This document shows positions 26,639 through 36,645 of a stretch of DNA of 64,000 nucleotides, one piece after another (position 1 is the stretch's first letter; the number at the start of each line of letters is the position of its first letter). A program made the position numbers and the translations under genes. This stretch comes from Hymenobacter qilianensis (GTDB taxonomy: Bacteria; Bacteroidota; Bacteroidia; Cytophagales; Hymenobacteraceae): positions 1,240,001-1,304,000 of the forward strand of contig NZ_CP060784.1 of NCBI RefSeq assembly GCF_014489555.1. Direction: 5' to 3'. Under the pieces are notes generated by a model that did no database searches, was not told the DNA's origin, and saw nothing but the letters and a program-made list of their open reading frames with translations.

Positions 26639-27833
26639 TTACTTGCCCAAGCCAGCCCAACCGCGCTGCATAGCATAGTACACCGCCGTACCAATCACCA
26701 GTCCTACCAGATACCCATACGGTAGCCCGCCACACAGCAAACCTACCAGCAGGGCCACCAGCAAATCGGCGCGGGAGCCGGTCAGGTCGCGGATGAGAGC
26801 GGCTAGCGTCAGGGATTCAAACAAGAGCAGAATACCAAGTATAGGCAGCGGGAATATCTGCACAATTTGGGCGAAGCCCTGGCTGAAAAACAGGCCCATC
26901 ACCAAAAAAAGCCCCCATATAGAATAACGGAGCCCCCGGAGCGTGCCCCAAACGCATGGTGCCCTACCAGCCCCCGGAGCCGTGGCACACCGGAACCCCG
27001 CCAAAAAACGGATTGACCAGATTCATCAGCGAGTAAGTGAAGCTGATTTGGCGGACAGTAATGCGGCGCTCGGGGAAGAAGTCGGTGAGGACTTGCTTGG
27101 TGGCCAGAATGGAATTGCCGAGGGAAAGCGGGATCTGAGGCAAGGCCAGTAACAGGGCTCCGGTCAGCACATCGGCACGGTTGGGCGTATGCCAGGTAGG
27201 TAAATGGAAGCCCAGCGCGGCGTAAGATGATGTAAGATCGAGCTTGAAAACCAAGGCATAAATGCCCCCAGCGCAATGACCAGCAGGGCCGCCGGCCAGC
27301 GACGGTTGCCAAGCAGCGCCACCGTGACGCCAAACGCGGCGGCAGCCAACAAATAGCCCCCAAGCCATCGGCGGGCACATATTCCTTGAGCGCCAGAGAA
27401 GCCAGTTGCAAGGCCAACCCCAACTGAATACCGCGTACCACGGGTTTGGGCACCAGTCGGGCCAGCCCATCAATCAGCCCCAATACCGACAGCAGGAACA
27501 TGACCACACCAATGGCCAGCCCACCACCAAAGATGACGTTGCCGGGCAGTTTTTGGGCAATAACGAGGGCCGCAAACGCCTTCAGTGGTTGCACTGGCAT
27601 GGGCAGTCCGTACCAAAATCCCGAAAAAAGCTGCATCAGCCCAAACATGATCAGCACACTGGCGCTATCAACGTTTGAGGCGGCAATGATGCCAATAAGC
27701 AGCGGCAGATCGGTGCCCAAATCCCCGAAAGCCCCGCCAGCTCATTGCGGTCAAAACGAATATGGCGCGGGGTTGGGGCGATACTGGGGGCATTTTTGGC
27801 ACTTATAATCTTACTGAAGAGCTGCTTGGACAA
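26639..27833 (-). CDS. MOT1-type sulfate/molybdate permease, five frameshifts
   Basis: About 398 residues when read through five one-base losses at 27732-27735 (C4), 27357-27361, 27265-27269, 26971-26975 and 26912-26916 (all C5). The restored protein has the GELAGAFGDLGTDLP-like N-terminus, a P-x-P-x-Q-P segment (GLPMPVQPLKA), and NPFFGGVPVCHGSGGL followed by a HHAFGARSGGS segment. These mark MOT1-type molybdate transporters in the sulfate-permease superfamily, with about ten membrane helices. Placement among molybdopterin genes supports molybdate import. The start is uncertain: TTG at 27833 is the first usable codon. Confidence 0.82.
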
Positions 27834-27861
27834 GTGGCTGGAGCAATTATTCTAGCGACGC

Positions 27862-28338
27862 TTATGCCTCCTGCAACCAGCGCGTGGTCTCGCCTTCGTC
27901 ATCAAAAACATTGACCAGAAAAGGACGCTCCGGCGCGAGCATATACGCCACGTGCTGCTGGTGCGCCGGGTCATTGCGGAAGCGGTCGTAGATATAAGTC
28001 GAATTCAGAACGCCTAAGCGCAGGCGCTGGGGCAATAATCGGGCGGCGGCTTGGGGGTAGAAGGTAGCACTGGCCCACGCACTCAGCTGCGGATCGGTGT
28101 TTTCGCGGCGGCGCACATCCAGCAGCCAGCGGGCGCAGCTATGTTCAGCCGCCACTTCCAGCATGGCCTGATAATCAGCCTGCAAGACCGGCAGGGACGC
28201 ATCCTGGTGCCAGCGCACAATCAAAATTCCTAAATCGGGGCGGTAAGCAATGGTGCGGGTGGTGGTATCCAACGGGGTAGAATTAGAGCAGAATAGGCAG
28301 GCTCGGGTCAAATATGCATCGAATACTCTACTTAGCAT
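27862..28338 (-). CDS. STAS/SpoIIAA-like small protein, unknown function
   Basis: About 158 residues from the ATG at 28338; the true start may be further in, near LDTTTRTIAYRPD. The body (LGILIVRWHQDASLPVLQADYQ, then CARWLLDVRRRENTD, then LRLGVLNSTYIYD) resembles the STAS-like single-domain proteins common in Hymenobacter-type genomes. No function is known. It sits between the permease and moeB on the same strand, so it may be co-transcribed with them. Confidence 0.55.
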   Translation of the reverse strand: MLSRVFDAYLTRACLFCSNSTPLDTTTRTIAYRPDLGILIVRWHQDASLPVLQADYQAMLEVAAEHSCARWLLDVRRRENTDPQLSAWASATFYPQAAARLLPQRLRLGVLNSTYIYDRFRNDPAHQQHVAYMLAPERPFLVNVFDDEGETTRWLQEA

Positions 28339-28375
28339 GGATGCATGGTAAACTACTAGCTTCTGAAATCCTCCC

Positions 28376-29484
28376 TCAATACTGCGGCATAGTTGGATCA
28401 ACCTCCAGCGCCCAGGCATGAATGCCCCCCGTCAGGTTTTGCAGATTGGTGAAGCCCGCCTTGGTTTGCAGCTCCGTAATAGCCGCCGCGCTCCGCCCGC
28501 CGTGGTGGCAATACACCACAATGGGGTGATGGCGAGGCAACAGGCTGGCGCGAGCCACTACCTGGCTCAGCGGAATAAGGGTAGCCCCGGCAAATGAAAG
28601 CGGTAATACTCCTCCGGCTCACGCACATCCAGCAGAAACGGCGGCGCTTCGGAGGCCAAAAGCTCTGCCAGCTCCGGCGCTGTTATGGCTACTGGCGTGG
28701 CCGAGCAGAGCTCCGCATAATCGGTGGGGGAAGCCGTGCTAAGGTTGAGTAGGGAGTGCTCGGGGTGGCGCGAAAAGCGCAGAATGCGCGACTGAAAACT
28801 CAGCGCATCGAATACCCAAAGCCGGCCGCGCAGCACTTCGCCCAGCCCCATCAGCACTTTGAGCGCCTCCGTTGCCTGGGCGCAGCCAATGAGCCCGGGC
28901 AGCACGCCCAACACACCGGTGGTGTCGCAGTTAGGCGCCTCGGCCGCCGAGGGCGTCGTCGGGAACAGGCAGCGATACGTAGGGCCGTCTTGGTAATTGA
29001 ACACCGAAACCTGCCCTTCAAACTTATAAATGGCCCCCGAAACCAGTGGTCGGCCCACGCTCACGCAGGCGTCGTTGAGCAGGTAGCGGGTGGCAAAATT
29101 ATCGGAGCCATCGACCACCAGATCGTAGGCGCCCACCAGCTTCTCAACGCTCACCCGGTCTACGCGCCGGGCGTGGATTTCGCATCTGATGGATGGATTG
29201 AGGCGCTTTACAGCACGGGCGGCGGCTTCGGCCTTCATTTGGCCAATATCGGCGTTGCCGAACAGAACCTGGCGCTGCAAATTGCTGAGCTCCACCCGGT
29301 CGGAGTCGGCAATGCCGAGCGTCCCGACGCCGGCGGCGGCCAGGTATTGCAGCACCGGACAGCCCAGGCCGCCAGCGCCTACCACCAGCACCCGCGCCCC
29401 CAGCAGCCGCGCCTGGCCCTCCTCCCCTATTTCGGGCAGCTGAAGGTGGCGGCGGTAGCGTTGACGGTCTTCTTGAGTAAGCAT
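28376..29484 (-). CDS. moeB: MoeB-type adenylyltransferase with rhodanese domain, one frameshift
   Basis: About 369 residues. The N-terminal E1-like domain has the nucleotide loop VVGAGGLGCPV, DGSDNFATRYLLND and CLFPTTP. The C-terminal rhodanese domain has LLDVREPEEY and the active loop VYCHHGGRS with Cys. Such fusions adenylylate the MoaD C-terminus and supply sulfur. The frame breaks at C4 28585-28588; one added base gives FHLPGATLIPLSQ and joins both domains. ThiF is the family alternative, but the molybdopterin context favours MoeB. Confidence 0.9.
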
Positions 29485-29835
29485 AGAACAGATAAGTAAC
29501 TATAGAAACCTAGCTAAAGCAAATTTAGGTTTATCCACAAAGGTGAGCGGCACGTCTGATTGGGTCACTATCGTTGCTGATAATGTTTAATGTATACTCA
29601 TCCATTTAAAATCCACCTGTTTGTCATCCTAAGGCACGAAGGACCTTTTCACACCAGGAAAGTCGTACAACTGCTATAAAGTCCTTCGTGTCTCAGGATG
29701 ACAGGAAAAATAACACCCCACAAAGACTATCTGCAAGTACGCCTCTCTACACCTGTAGGCTAAACTAACGTAGGCACTAAGAGTTAATCATCAGCTGATA
29801 ACTACCGCTTTTTCCGTTTCTTAATTCCTGCACTC
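29485..29835. other. Intergenic region between divergent moeB and fdhD
   Basis: 351 bases with no gene. It holds an inverted repeat at 29622-29703 and A/T-rich stretches that should contain divergent promoters. I could not place a confident TAnnTTTG element. Confidence 0.6.
29622..29703. repeat. Inverted repeat, GTCATCCT family
   Basis: The arms TGTCATCCTAAGGCACGAAG and CTTCGTGTCTCAGGATGACA flank a 40-base centre. It differs in sequence from the GTCATGCAGAG repeats, so it is a second REP-like family. Confidence 0.75.
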
Positions 29836-30717
29836 GTGTCCGCGCCCGTTTTTTTGCCCCCCACCAGCTACGATTACGTCACTGTGCACAAGGTGCAGGG
29901 CGAAGAAATAACAGTAGCCTCCGATGTGCTGGCCGCCGAAGAGCCCCTAGAAATTCGGATTGGCTACGGGCCCAGCGGGCAGCGCGAGCATCGTACCCTG
30001 TCCATTACCATGCGCACGCCGGGCCACGACTTTGAGCTGGCCGCGGGCTTCCTACTCACCGAAGGCATCATTCGGGGCCGGCAGGAGTTGCAGGGCGTCA
30101 TCTATTGCCCCGATGTAGAAAAAGAAGAAGAGCGCGAAAATGTAGTGCGGGCCGAGCTTTCCCCCACGGCCACCCCCGACTTGCCCCGCCTGGAGCGCCA
30201 CTTTTATACCAGCAGCAGCTGCGGCGTCTGTGGCAAAACCAGCATCGACGCGGTGCACGCGGCTTCCTGCCCGGTGTTGCCCAAAAATGCCCCCCACGTA
30301 AGCGCGGCCGTCATTCATCAGCTGCCAGAGCGGCAGCGGGCGGCCCAAGCCTTGTTTGAGCAAACCGGCGGCTTGCACGCAGCGGCTTTGTTTTCGCCCG
30401 AAGGCGAATTGCTGCTGCTGCGCGAAGATGTGGGCCGGCACAATGCTCTGGACAAAGTAATTGGCGCGGCTCTGCTGCAAGAACAGCTTCCCCTGCACCA
30501 CACCATACTGCTGGTGAGTGGGCGGGCATCATTTGAGCTGGTGCAAAAGGCGGCCGTGGCCGGCATTCCCATGATGGCTGCCGTAGGCGCCCCCAGCTCT
30601 TTGGCCGTAAAAGCCGCGAAAGACTTTGGAATGACGCTTTGCGGCTTCGTGCGCCAAGGCCGCTATAATGTATATTCGGGCGAGTGGCGCATAAGCGCTA
30701 CTGCGTCTGACACATAA
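29836..30717 (+). CDS. fdhD: Formate dehydrogenase accessory sulfurtransferase FdhD
   Basis: 293 residues from a GTG start. FdhD passes sulfur to the molybdenum cofactor of formate dehydrogenases. The loop with the essential Cys pair is SSSCGVCGK. Other family blocks are FELAAGFLLTEGII, LREDVGRHNALDKVIG, LVSGRASFELVQKAA and PMMAAVGAPSSLAV. Two C6 runs inside it are intact. It is followed by a small conserved gene and the FdhF/YdeP oxidoreductase that it presumably serves. Confidence 0.93.
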   Translation: MSAPVFLPPTSYDYVTVHKVQGEEITVASDVLAAEEPLEIRIGYGPSGQREHRTLSITMRTPGHDFELAAGFLLTEGIIRGRQELQGVIYCPDVEKEEERENVVRAELSPTATPDLPRLERHFYTSSSCGVCGKTSIDAVHAASCPVLPKNAPHVSAAVIHQLPERQRAAQALFEQTGGLHAAALFSPEGELLLLREDVGRHNALDKVIGAALLQEQLPLHHTILLVSGRASFELVQKAAVAGIPMMAAVGAPSSLAVKAAKDFGMTLCGFVRQGRYNVYSGEWRISATASDT

Positions 30718-30729
30718 ACCTTGCTACCC

Positions 30730-31053
30730 ATGAAACTACGCATTGAGGATAACTCGCTTCGTTTGCGCCTGTCGGAGGCGGAAGTGCACCAATTTGCCGA
30801 AACGGGACGGGTAGCAGCCGTAGTCCCGCTAGGTCCAGCCGCCACCGACGCCCTGACTTACGCTCTTGAGCGCGTAGAAACGGAGCATTTTCGGGTCTCA
30901 TACGGTGCCGGCGCCATCACCGTGAAGGTGCCCGCCACGCTGGCCAATCAATGGACCACAACCGATCAAAATGGGTTGTCGGCAACCTTACTGCTCACCG
31001 ATACTCAATCACTCAAGGTTTTAATCGAAAAGGACCTGGATTGTCGGCACTAG
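30730..31053 (+). CDS. Conserved hypothetical protein of the fdh region
   Basis: 107 residues from the ATG at 30730 (MKLRIEDNSLRLRLSEAEV). It has no signal peptide and a beta-rich pattern (FRVSYGAGAITVKVP). The same type of short protein tends to sit beside FdhD and YdeP-type genes in Bacteroidota; I recall it as a DUF7009-like family but am not sure of the number. The function is unknown; a role in cofactor delivery or oxidoreductase assembly is inference from position. Confidence 0.6.
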   Translation: MKLRIEDNSLRLRLSEAEVHQFAETGRVAAVVPLGPAATDALTYALERVETEHFRVSYGAGAITVKVPATLANQWTTTDQNGLSATLLLTDTQSLKVLIEKDLDCRH

Positions 31054-31126
31054 TGGCGTAACTTTCTCTTACGCTCTTCGTGGATGGTTTTGGCTAAAGT
31101 GCTTGAAAACCAATAAAAACCTTTTT

Positions 31127-31139
31127 TTGTTGACAACAA
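31127..31139. promoter_or_regulatory. Possible operator upstream of the oxidoreductase
   Basis: TTGTTG-A-CAACAA is a perfect 13-base palindrome about 73 bases before the oxidoreductase start, in an A/T-rich leader. It could be a regulator site. No second copy was seen. Confidence 0.3.
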
Positions 31140-31211
31140 TCCAGACTGTACGTATTTAATAGAGTTTCGCTGTTTCGTTGCGCCCACCCACCTTCATTCT
31201 CAGCTCTTATT

Positions 31212-33766
31212 ATGGAAAAGTCCCCCGCCGAAGACCCCAGCAAAGCCGGCCGCACTCACGAGCAAACGGCCCAGGACAACGTGCCCAAAAGCGGGGAACG
31301 TCCTGATCAGGGAGTAGCGCCCACCAACGACCATTATAATCCCGAAGGACAGTTGAAGAAGGAAGAAGAACACATTCCGGCCCCCGAGGTGGCGCGCGCC
31401 AAATACCTGTTTCCGGTGTTGGCCCAGCCCGTCGAAACCCTGACTGGCCTGAAGCTGGAAGAGCGCATGAAAGTAGCTGCTGGGGTTACGGCCGTTATCA
31501 AATCTATGCAGTTCAGCTGGAGCGAGGGTGGCATGAACCGTGGCACCCGCGGCCTGCTTAAGATGAACCAGAAGGACGGCTTCGACTGCTCTAGCTGCGC
31601 CTGGCCTGACCCCGACGACCACCGCTCCGTGGCCGAGTTCTGCGAGAACGGCGCCAAAGCTACCGCCTCCGACGCCGACGATAAAAGCTGCGGCCCCGAG
31701 TTCTTTGCTAAGCACAGCCTCGCTGACCTATCGCGCATGACCGACCGCGACCAGAACAACGCCGGCCGCCTCACGCACCCGCTCATCAAACGCCCCGGCG
31801 GCACCCACTACGAGCCCGTCGAGTGGATGGAAGCCTTCCAGATCATTGGCCGGGAGCTGAACGCGCTTTCCTCGCCCGACGAGGCGGCGTTTTATACCTC
31901 GGGCAAAGTGCCCAACGAGCCGGCTTTCCTGTTTCAGCTTTTCGTGCGCGAGTTTGGCACCAACAACCTGCCCGACTGCTCCAATATGTGCCACGAGAGC
32001 AGCGGCTCGGCCCTAAGCCCCACGCTGGGTCTGGGCAAAGGCTCTGTCACGCTCAATGACATTCACGAGGCCGAGGTTATTCTGGTTATTGGCCAGAATC
32101 CCGGCACCAACCACCCGCGCATGCTCACGGCTTTGCAGAAAGCCAAGCGCAACGGGGCCAAAATCATCAGCGTAAATCCGCTGATCGAAGCCGGTCTGAA
32201 CCACTTCAAAAACCCTCAGGATTTCATGAACCCGGTGCGGGCCCTGGGCGCTCTGATGGGCGACGGCACGCAGATTACGGACGTATACCTGCAAGTACGC
32301 GTGGATGGCGACATGGCCCTGCTGCGCGGCATTATGAAGCATTTGTTTGAAGCCGAAGACCGCAACCCTGGCCAAGTGGTAGACCGCGCTTTTGTGAATG
32401 AGTTCACTACAGGCTTCGAGTCTTTTGAGCAGAATATTCGCAACACGAGCTGGGAGGATATCGAGGAAATCAGCGGTGTTTCGCGGGCCGAGCTGCTGGA
32501 AGCGGCTAACCTCATTGCCAACAAGCAGAAAATCATCACCTGCTGGGCCATGGGCGTTACGCAGCAGCGCAAGGGCGTCGAAACCATCCAGGAAATCATC
32601 AACCTGCAACTGATGAAGGGCGCCATCGGCAAGCCGGGCGCGGGCACTTGCCCGGTGCGTGGCCACTCCAACGTGCAGGGCGACCGGACCATGGGCATCT
32701 GGGAAAAGCCGCACAAAAACTTTCTGGACGCGCTGGAAAAGGAGTTCGGCTTCTCGCCGCCCCGCGAGCAAGGCTTGGATACCGTGGAAAGCATCAAGGC
32801 TATGGTACTGGGCAAAATCAAAGTGTATTTCAGTCTGGGGGGCAATTTATTAGCCGCGGGCCCCGATACCGAGCTGATTGCCGAAGGTATGCGCAAGCAG
32901 AAGCTGACCGTGTTTGTGGGCACCAAGCTCAACCGCGGCCACCTCGTAACCGGCGAAACCAGCTTGTTGCTTCCCTGCTTCACCCACCTGGATATCGACA
33001 TGCAGAAGTCGGGCCACCAGATGACGTCCTGCGAGAACTCGATGGGCGTAGTTAGCCAAAACAAAGGCGTGCTGGTGCCGCTCGATGGGCAGATGCTGAG
33101 CGAAGTAGCCATCATCAGCGGTATGGCCCTGGCCACCATCGGGCACCGGACCAAGGTAGATTGGGTAGCCATGACCCAGAACTACGACAACATCCGCGAC
33201 CATATTGCCCGCGTGATTCCGGGCTTCGAGAACTTCAACGAGAAGCTCCGCCGTCCGGGGGCTTTTATTTGCCCAACGGCCCCCGTGAGCGGAAGTTTAC
33301 AACTGAGAACGGCAAAGCCAACTTCACTACCACTACCCTGGAAAAGCCCCTCCTGGAGCCCGACCAACTGGTATTGATGACCGTGCGCAGCCACGACCAG
33401 TTCAACACGACCATTTACGAGTACAACGACCGCTACCGGGGCATCCACGGCGAGCGACGCGTGCTGTTCATGAATAAGCAGGACATGGCCGCCCGCAGTA
33501 TTAAAGCCAAGGACCTGATCGACATCACCAGCCACTATGAAGGCGAGCAGCGCACCGTAGAGAAGTTCGTGGCCGTGCCGTATGATATTCCCAAAGGCAA
33601 CGTGTGCGCTTACTTCCCCGAGGCCAACCCACTGGTACCAATTTCCAGCGTGGCTAAGGTGAGTAATACGCCTACTTCCAAGTATGTGGTGGTGACGGTG
33701 GTACCTGCTGCCGTTTCTAATGGCGCTTCGGAAAAGGCAATGGCTCGGGAAGCGGTGGAGGCGTAA
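31212..33766 (+). CDS. FdhF/YdeP-type molybdopterin oxidoreductase, one frameshift
   Basis: About 851 residues. Cysteines at 126, 129 and 144 (DCSSCAWP ... AEFCENG) fit a single iron-sulfur cluster. The likely molybdenum ligand is Cys 260 in DCSNMCHESSG. Further blocks are LVIGQNPGTNHPRML and CPVRGHSNVQGDRTMG, typical of the FdhF/YdeP branch. The reaction is uncertain: relatives are annotated as formate dehydrogenase alpha subunits, and YdeP affects acid resistance. The frame breaks at G5 33257-33261; one added G gives RRPGGFYLPNGPRERKF and joins the C-terminal cofactor domain. Confidence 0.88.
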
Positions 33767-33794
33767 GCTTCTTAGGCGGCGAAAAAGCCCCCAA

Positions 33795-34113
33795 CGATTG
33801 GCCTCACCCCCCGACCCCCTCGCCTAGGGGTAACGCGCTTCAAGTGTTTGCGGGTGAGCCTGACGTTAATCGTTCTACGCCGCACCTTCGGCTTTCGCCT
33901 CAGGCACTACTACGAGTTCCATCCGCCAAGCTCAGATCCAAAAAAGCCCCCAGATTTTTCTGGGGGCTTTTTTACGTTGCAAAAAATCTAAGTCGGTAGC
34001 GGTTGCGGAGGCGACAGGCGACGTAGCCACGTAGAACGATTAACGTCAGGCTCACCCGCAAACACTTGAAGCGCGTTACCCCTAGGCGAGGGGGTCGGGG
34101 GTGAGGCCAATCG
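33795..34113. repeat. Inverted-repeat element with central bidirectional terminator, copy 2
   Basis: The terminal inverted repeats are about 85 bases long (33795-33879 and 34030-34113) and nearly perfect; the main difference is one base in a C/G run. The 319-bp unit fills the gap between convergent fdhF-like and tamL genes. A terminator lies at its centre, and an internal GGTAGCGGTTGCGGAGGCG block is shared with copy 1. No transposase ORF is present. Confidence 0.8.
33940..33972. terminator. Bidirectional terminator inside repeat copy 2
   Basis: AAAAAAGCCCCCAGA and TCTGGGGGCTTTTTT form a perfect hairpin with A and T runs on either side. It lies at the centre of the inverted-repeat element. 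Confidence 0.88.
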
Positions 34114-34125
34114 CCAGGGGTAAAC

Positions 34126-36503
34126 CTAGAACGGATAGCCGATACCGATATTCAGGCGCACGGCCTTAAAGCCGGAGTCCAGCTTATTATAATCATCGCC
34201 ATTCGGCGTTTGGAAAGCTGAATTCTCAAACGGATAAATGAGCGGGTAGGCCGCATCGAAACGGATAACGAAGAACTGCACGTCGATGCGGATGCCGGCG
34301 CCGGCGCCCACGGCTAATTCCCGAAAGAAGCTGTTGAATTTGAACTGGCCGTTTTTGCCGTCGGGCTGGCCGTTGGCATCGAAGGTAGGGCGGTCGGCAT
34401 CGGCATTAATCAGCCAGATGTTACCCGCATCAACAAACAGAGCGCCTTTCACATACGGAAACAAATCGTGGCGGTATTCGATGTTGGCTTCCAGACGCAT
34501 GTCGCCGACCTGGTCGTAGAAGCTGGTTACATCTTCCGGGTCCTGAGAGCGGTACGTGCCCGGTCCGATGCCCCGCGCGGCGAAGGCCCGCACGCTGTTC
34601 GGTCCTCCAATACCGTACTGCTTCAGATAAGGCAGCACATTGGAGTTCTTATACGGCACGCCCACTCCAATCAGCAAGCGCGTAGCAAAGCGGTTGCCGC
34701 TGGTAGCGTCGGGCGACACGCGGAAGTAGTCGCGAAACTCCAGGTTGACCTTGGTGTACTGCGAAAACTCCTGCCCAAACAGCTCGTAGTTGCCCTGCTC
34801 ATTCTGGGGGGCTCCTTTAGTGCTTTGCAGCAGGTACGCCAAGTTGCCGGCCAGCTCTACTCCTCCGCTAAAATAAATCTGGTTGCGGCGCTGCTCCAGC
34901 ACCTGCTGGTTGTAGGTATAGGTGTAGCTGCTACCCAAAACAAACTGCTGACGGAAGCTATTGGCCAGGAAAGGCCGCTCACGCAATAAAGAATCGAAAG
35001 CTGCATCCGTGTTAGCCAGGCGCAGGTATTCTACGTTGATGGGCTGAAGCTGCTGCTCGTTGGTGACCTTGGTTTTCCAACTGTAGCCATAGCCCAGATT
35101 AAATACATCCTGCTGAAAAAAGTTGGTGCGCAGCACGTACTTATAGCCCGCGTTGAAGAAAGTGCGGGGCTGAAAATCCGAGTTGCGCAGACGGATATCA
35201 AAAGGCGGCGTAATCAGGCGCGGCACCAGCAGCTGCCCATCTACCCCAATGGTGGTTGACGTAACGCCCGACTGAATACCGTTGCCGGTTTCAAATGAGG
35301 CCCGCGCATTTATCAGCAGCTGCTCAGCGCCCCGCAGGGCAGAGCGGTTGCGAAACTGCAAGACAATGCCCGGCCCGGTGAAAATGTTGGACACGTTCAT
35401 CTGTACCTCCGCCCGCAGCGACTTTTTGGGCACCTGCGTCATGCGTACCAGAGAATTGAGGTGGCCGTAGCCCCCCGAATCGGGCTGGTTGGCGGCCCGG
35501 TACCGGATGTCCACAAACTTGAAGGTGCCCAGGCTCATCAGTCGGCTCAGCGTCTGGTCGGAGCGGCGGCGGCGGTAAATGCTGTCGGGGTAAATGAAGG
35601 TGGCGTTGGTAATAGCCTTAGCCTTAAACACTTTCTCGTCGGGGAAGTAGCGGTAGCCCCGAAACATGACTGGCTCCTTGGCGCCTTCCGTCGTATCAGA
35701 AAGAGTATAGTCGGTATCCAGCGTCACCCGATTAAGCACATACGGCTTAGCCGCCTGGGGCGGAATGGTACCCTTAATTTTCAGGTAGACATTCGCTTCA
35801 TTATCCAGGGTGCTATCTACCTGAAACAGAATATAATCGGGGTTGAAATAATAGTAGCCCTGGTTTTTGAGCGCCGCGTCGATACGTACCCGCTCGTTAA
35901 TCATGGTTTGCAGGTTGTACGGGTCGCCTACTTTCAGCAGCGAGTTTGGCTCCGTGGCCCGAATAGCGCGGTCGATGAGCGTGTCGCGGTCGGGGAAGTG
36001 AATCTCTTTGATCAGATACGGCTTGCCCACCGCCGCCACATAATCAATGGAGGCCGTGTTATCTTTCACCTTCACCTTGCTGCTCACGGCGGGCTTGAAA
36101 TAGCCATTGTTGTAAAGACGGTTGGTCATCAGCCCCTTTACATTGTTGGTGTCCACGGCGCTCAGCAGCACGGGCTCTTCGCCGTATTTATCGGCCAGCC
36201 ACTTGCCCAGGCCCTTGGTTTTGCCCTCGCCCATGTGCCAGAAATACAGCTTGGGCCGCAGCCCCAGAATGGAGCTGTTGGGCTTGGGCGTTATCACCGA
36301 CTCCAACTCCGTCGTCAGCACCGACTCATTCGGAATAGCGCTTTCCGACTTAATCGCGACGGTGCTGCCGGTGTAGAGCTTGCTGCCTTCGGGAATAAAC
36401 TTGGTGCCGGAGCAGCCAGCCAGCAGCAGGACAAAAAAGCCCCCAGCCACCACTGGGGGGCTTTTTTTGCGATAGCAATAACGGTGTGGGTCGTAGAAGG
36501 CAC
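34126..36503 (-). CDS. tamL: TamL, BamA/TamA-type outer-membrane lipoprotein
   Basis: About 790 residues. A lipobox LLLAGC is followed by POTRA-like domains (SIDYVAAVGKPYLIKEIHF, VRIDAALKNQGYYYF) and a C-terminal 16-strand barrel with GIGGPNSVRAFAARGIGPGT and a terminal FNIGIGYPF-like strand ending in Phe. The lipidated form of TamA is typical of Bacteroidota and works with TamB to deliver lipids or proteins to the outer membrane. The start is unclear. The open frame begins at GTG 36558 inside a repeat; adding one base at 36440-36444 allows a GTG start at 36503 and reads KKAPQWWLGGFFVLLLAGC. Confidence 0.82.
36433..36467. terminator. Terminator-like hairpin within the tamL signal sequence
   Basis: AAAAAAGCCCCC and GGGGGGCTTTTTTT flank a short centre (AGCCACCACT). 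Apart from one base in the run, it is a perfect bidirectional terminator. It overlaps codons for the lipoprotein signal (GGFF is encoded by GGGGGCTTTTTT). On the tamL strand it would lie just after the start and could lower transcription into the gene. Confidence 0.6.
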
Positions 36504-36540
36504 GGAATAAGTTGGAGATTTTGGGTAGATAATGGCAGAA

Positions 36541-36645
36541 TGTAGAACGGAGTGGCACTCCGTTCTTACGCGAAGCGCAAAGCCGTAACCGCGCCCGCGT
36601 GGGCTTGCCGCTAGGCGGCAGAACGGAGTGCCACTCCGTTCTACA
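36541..36645. repeat. Inverted repeat between tamB and tamL
   Basis: Two palindromic units, each reading AGAACGGAGTGxCACTCCGT, face each other at 36541-36566 and 36620-36645 around a 53-base centre. It is a third repeat family. Its right edge touches the tamB stop codon. Confidence 0.85.
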
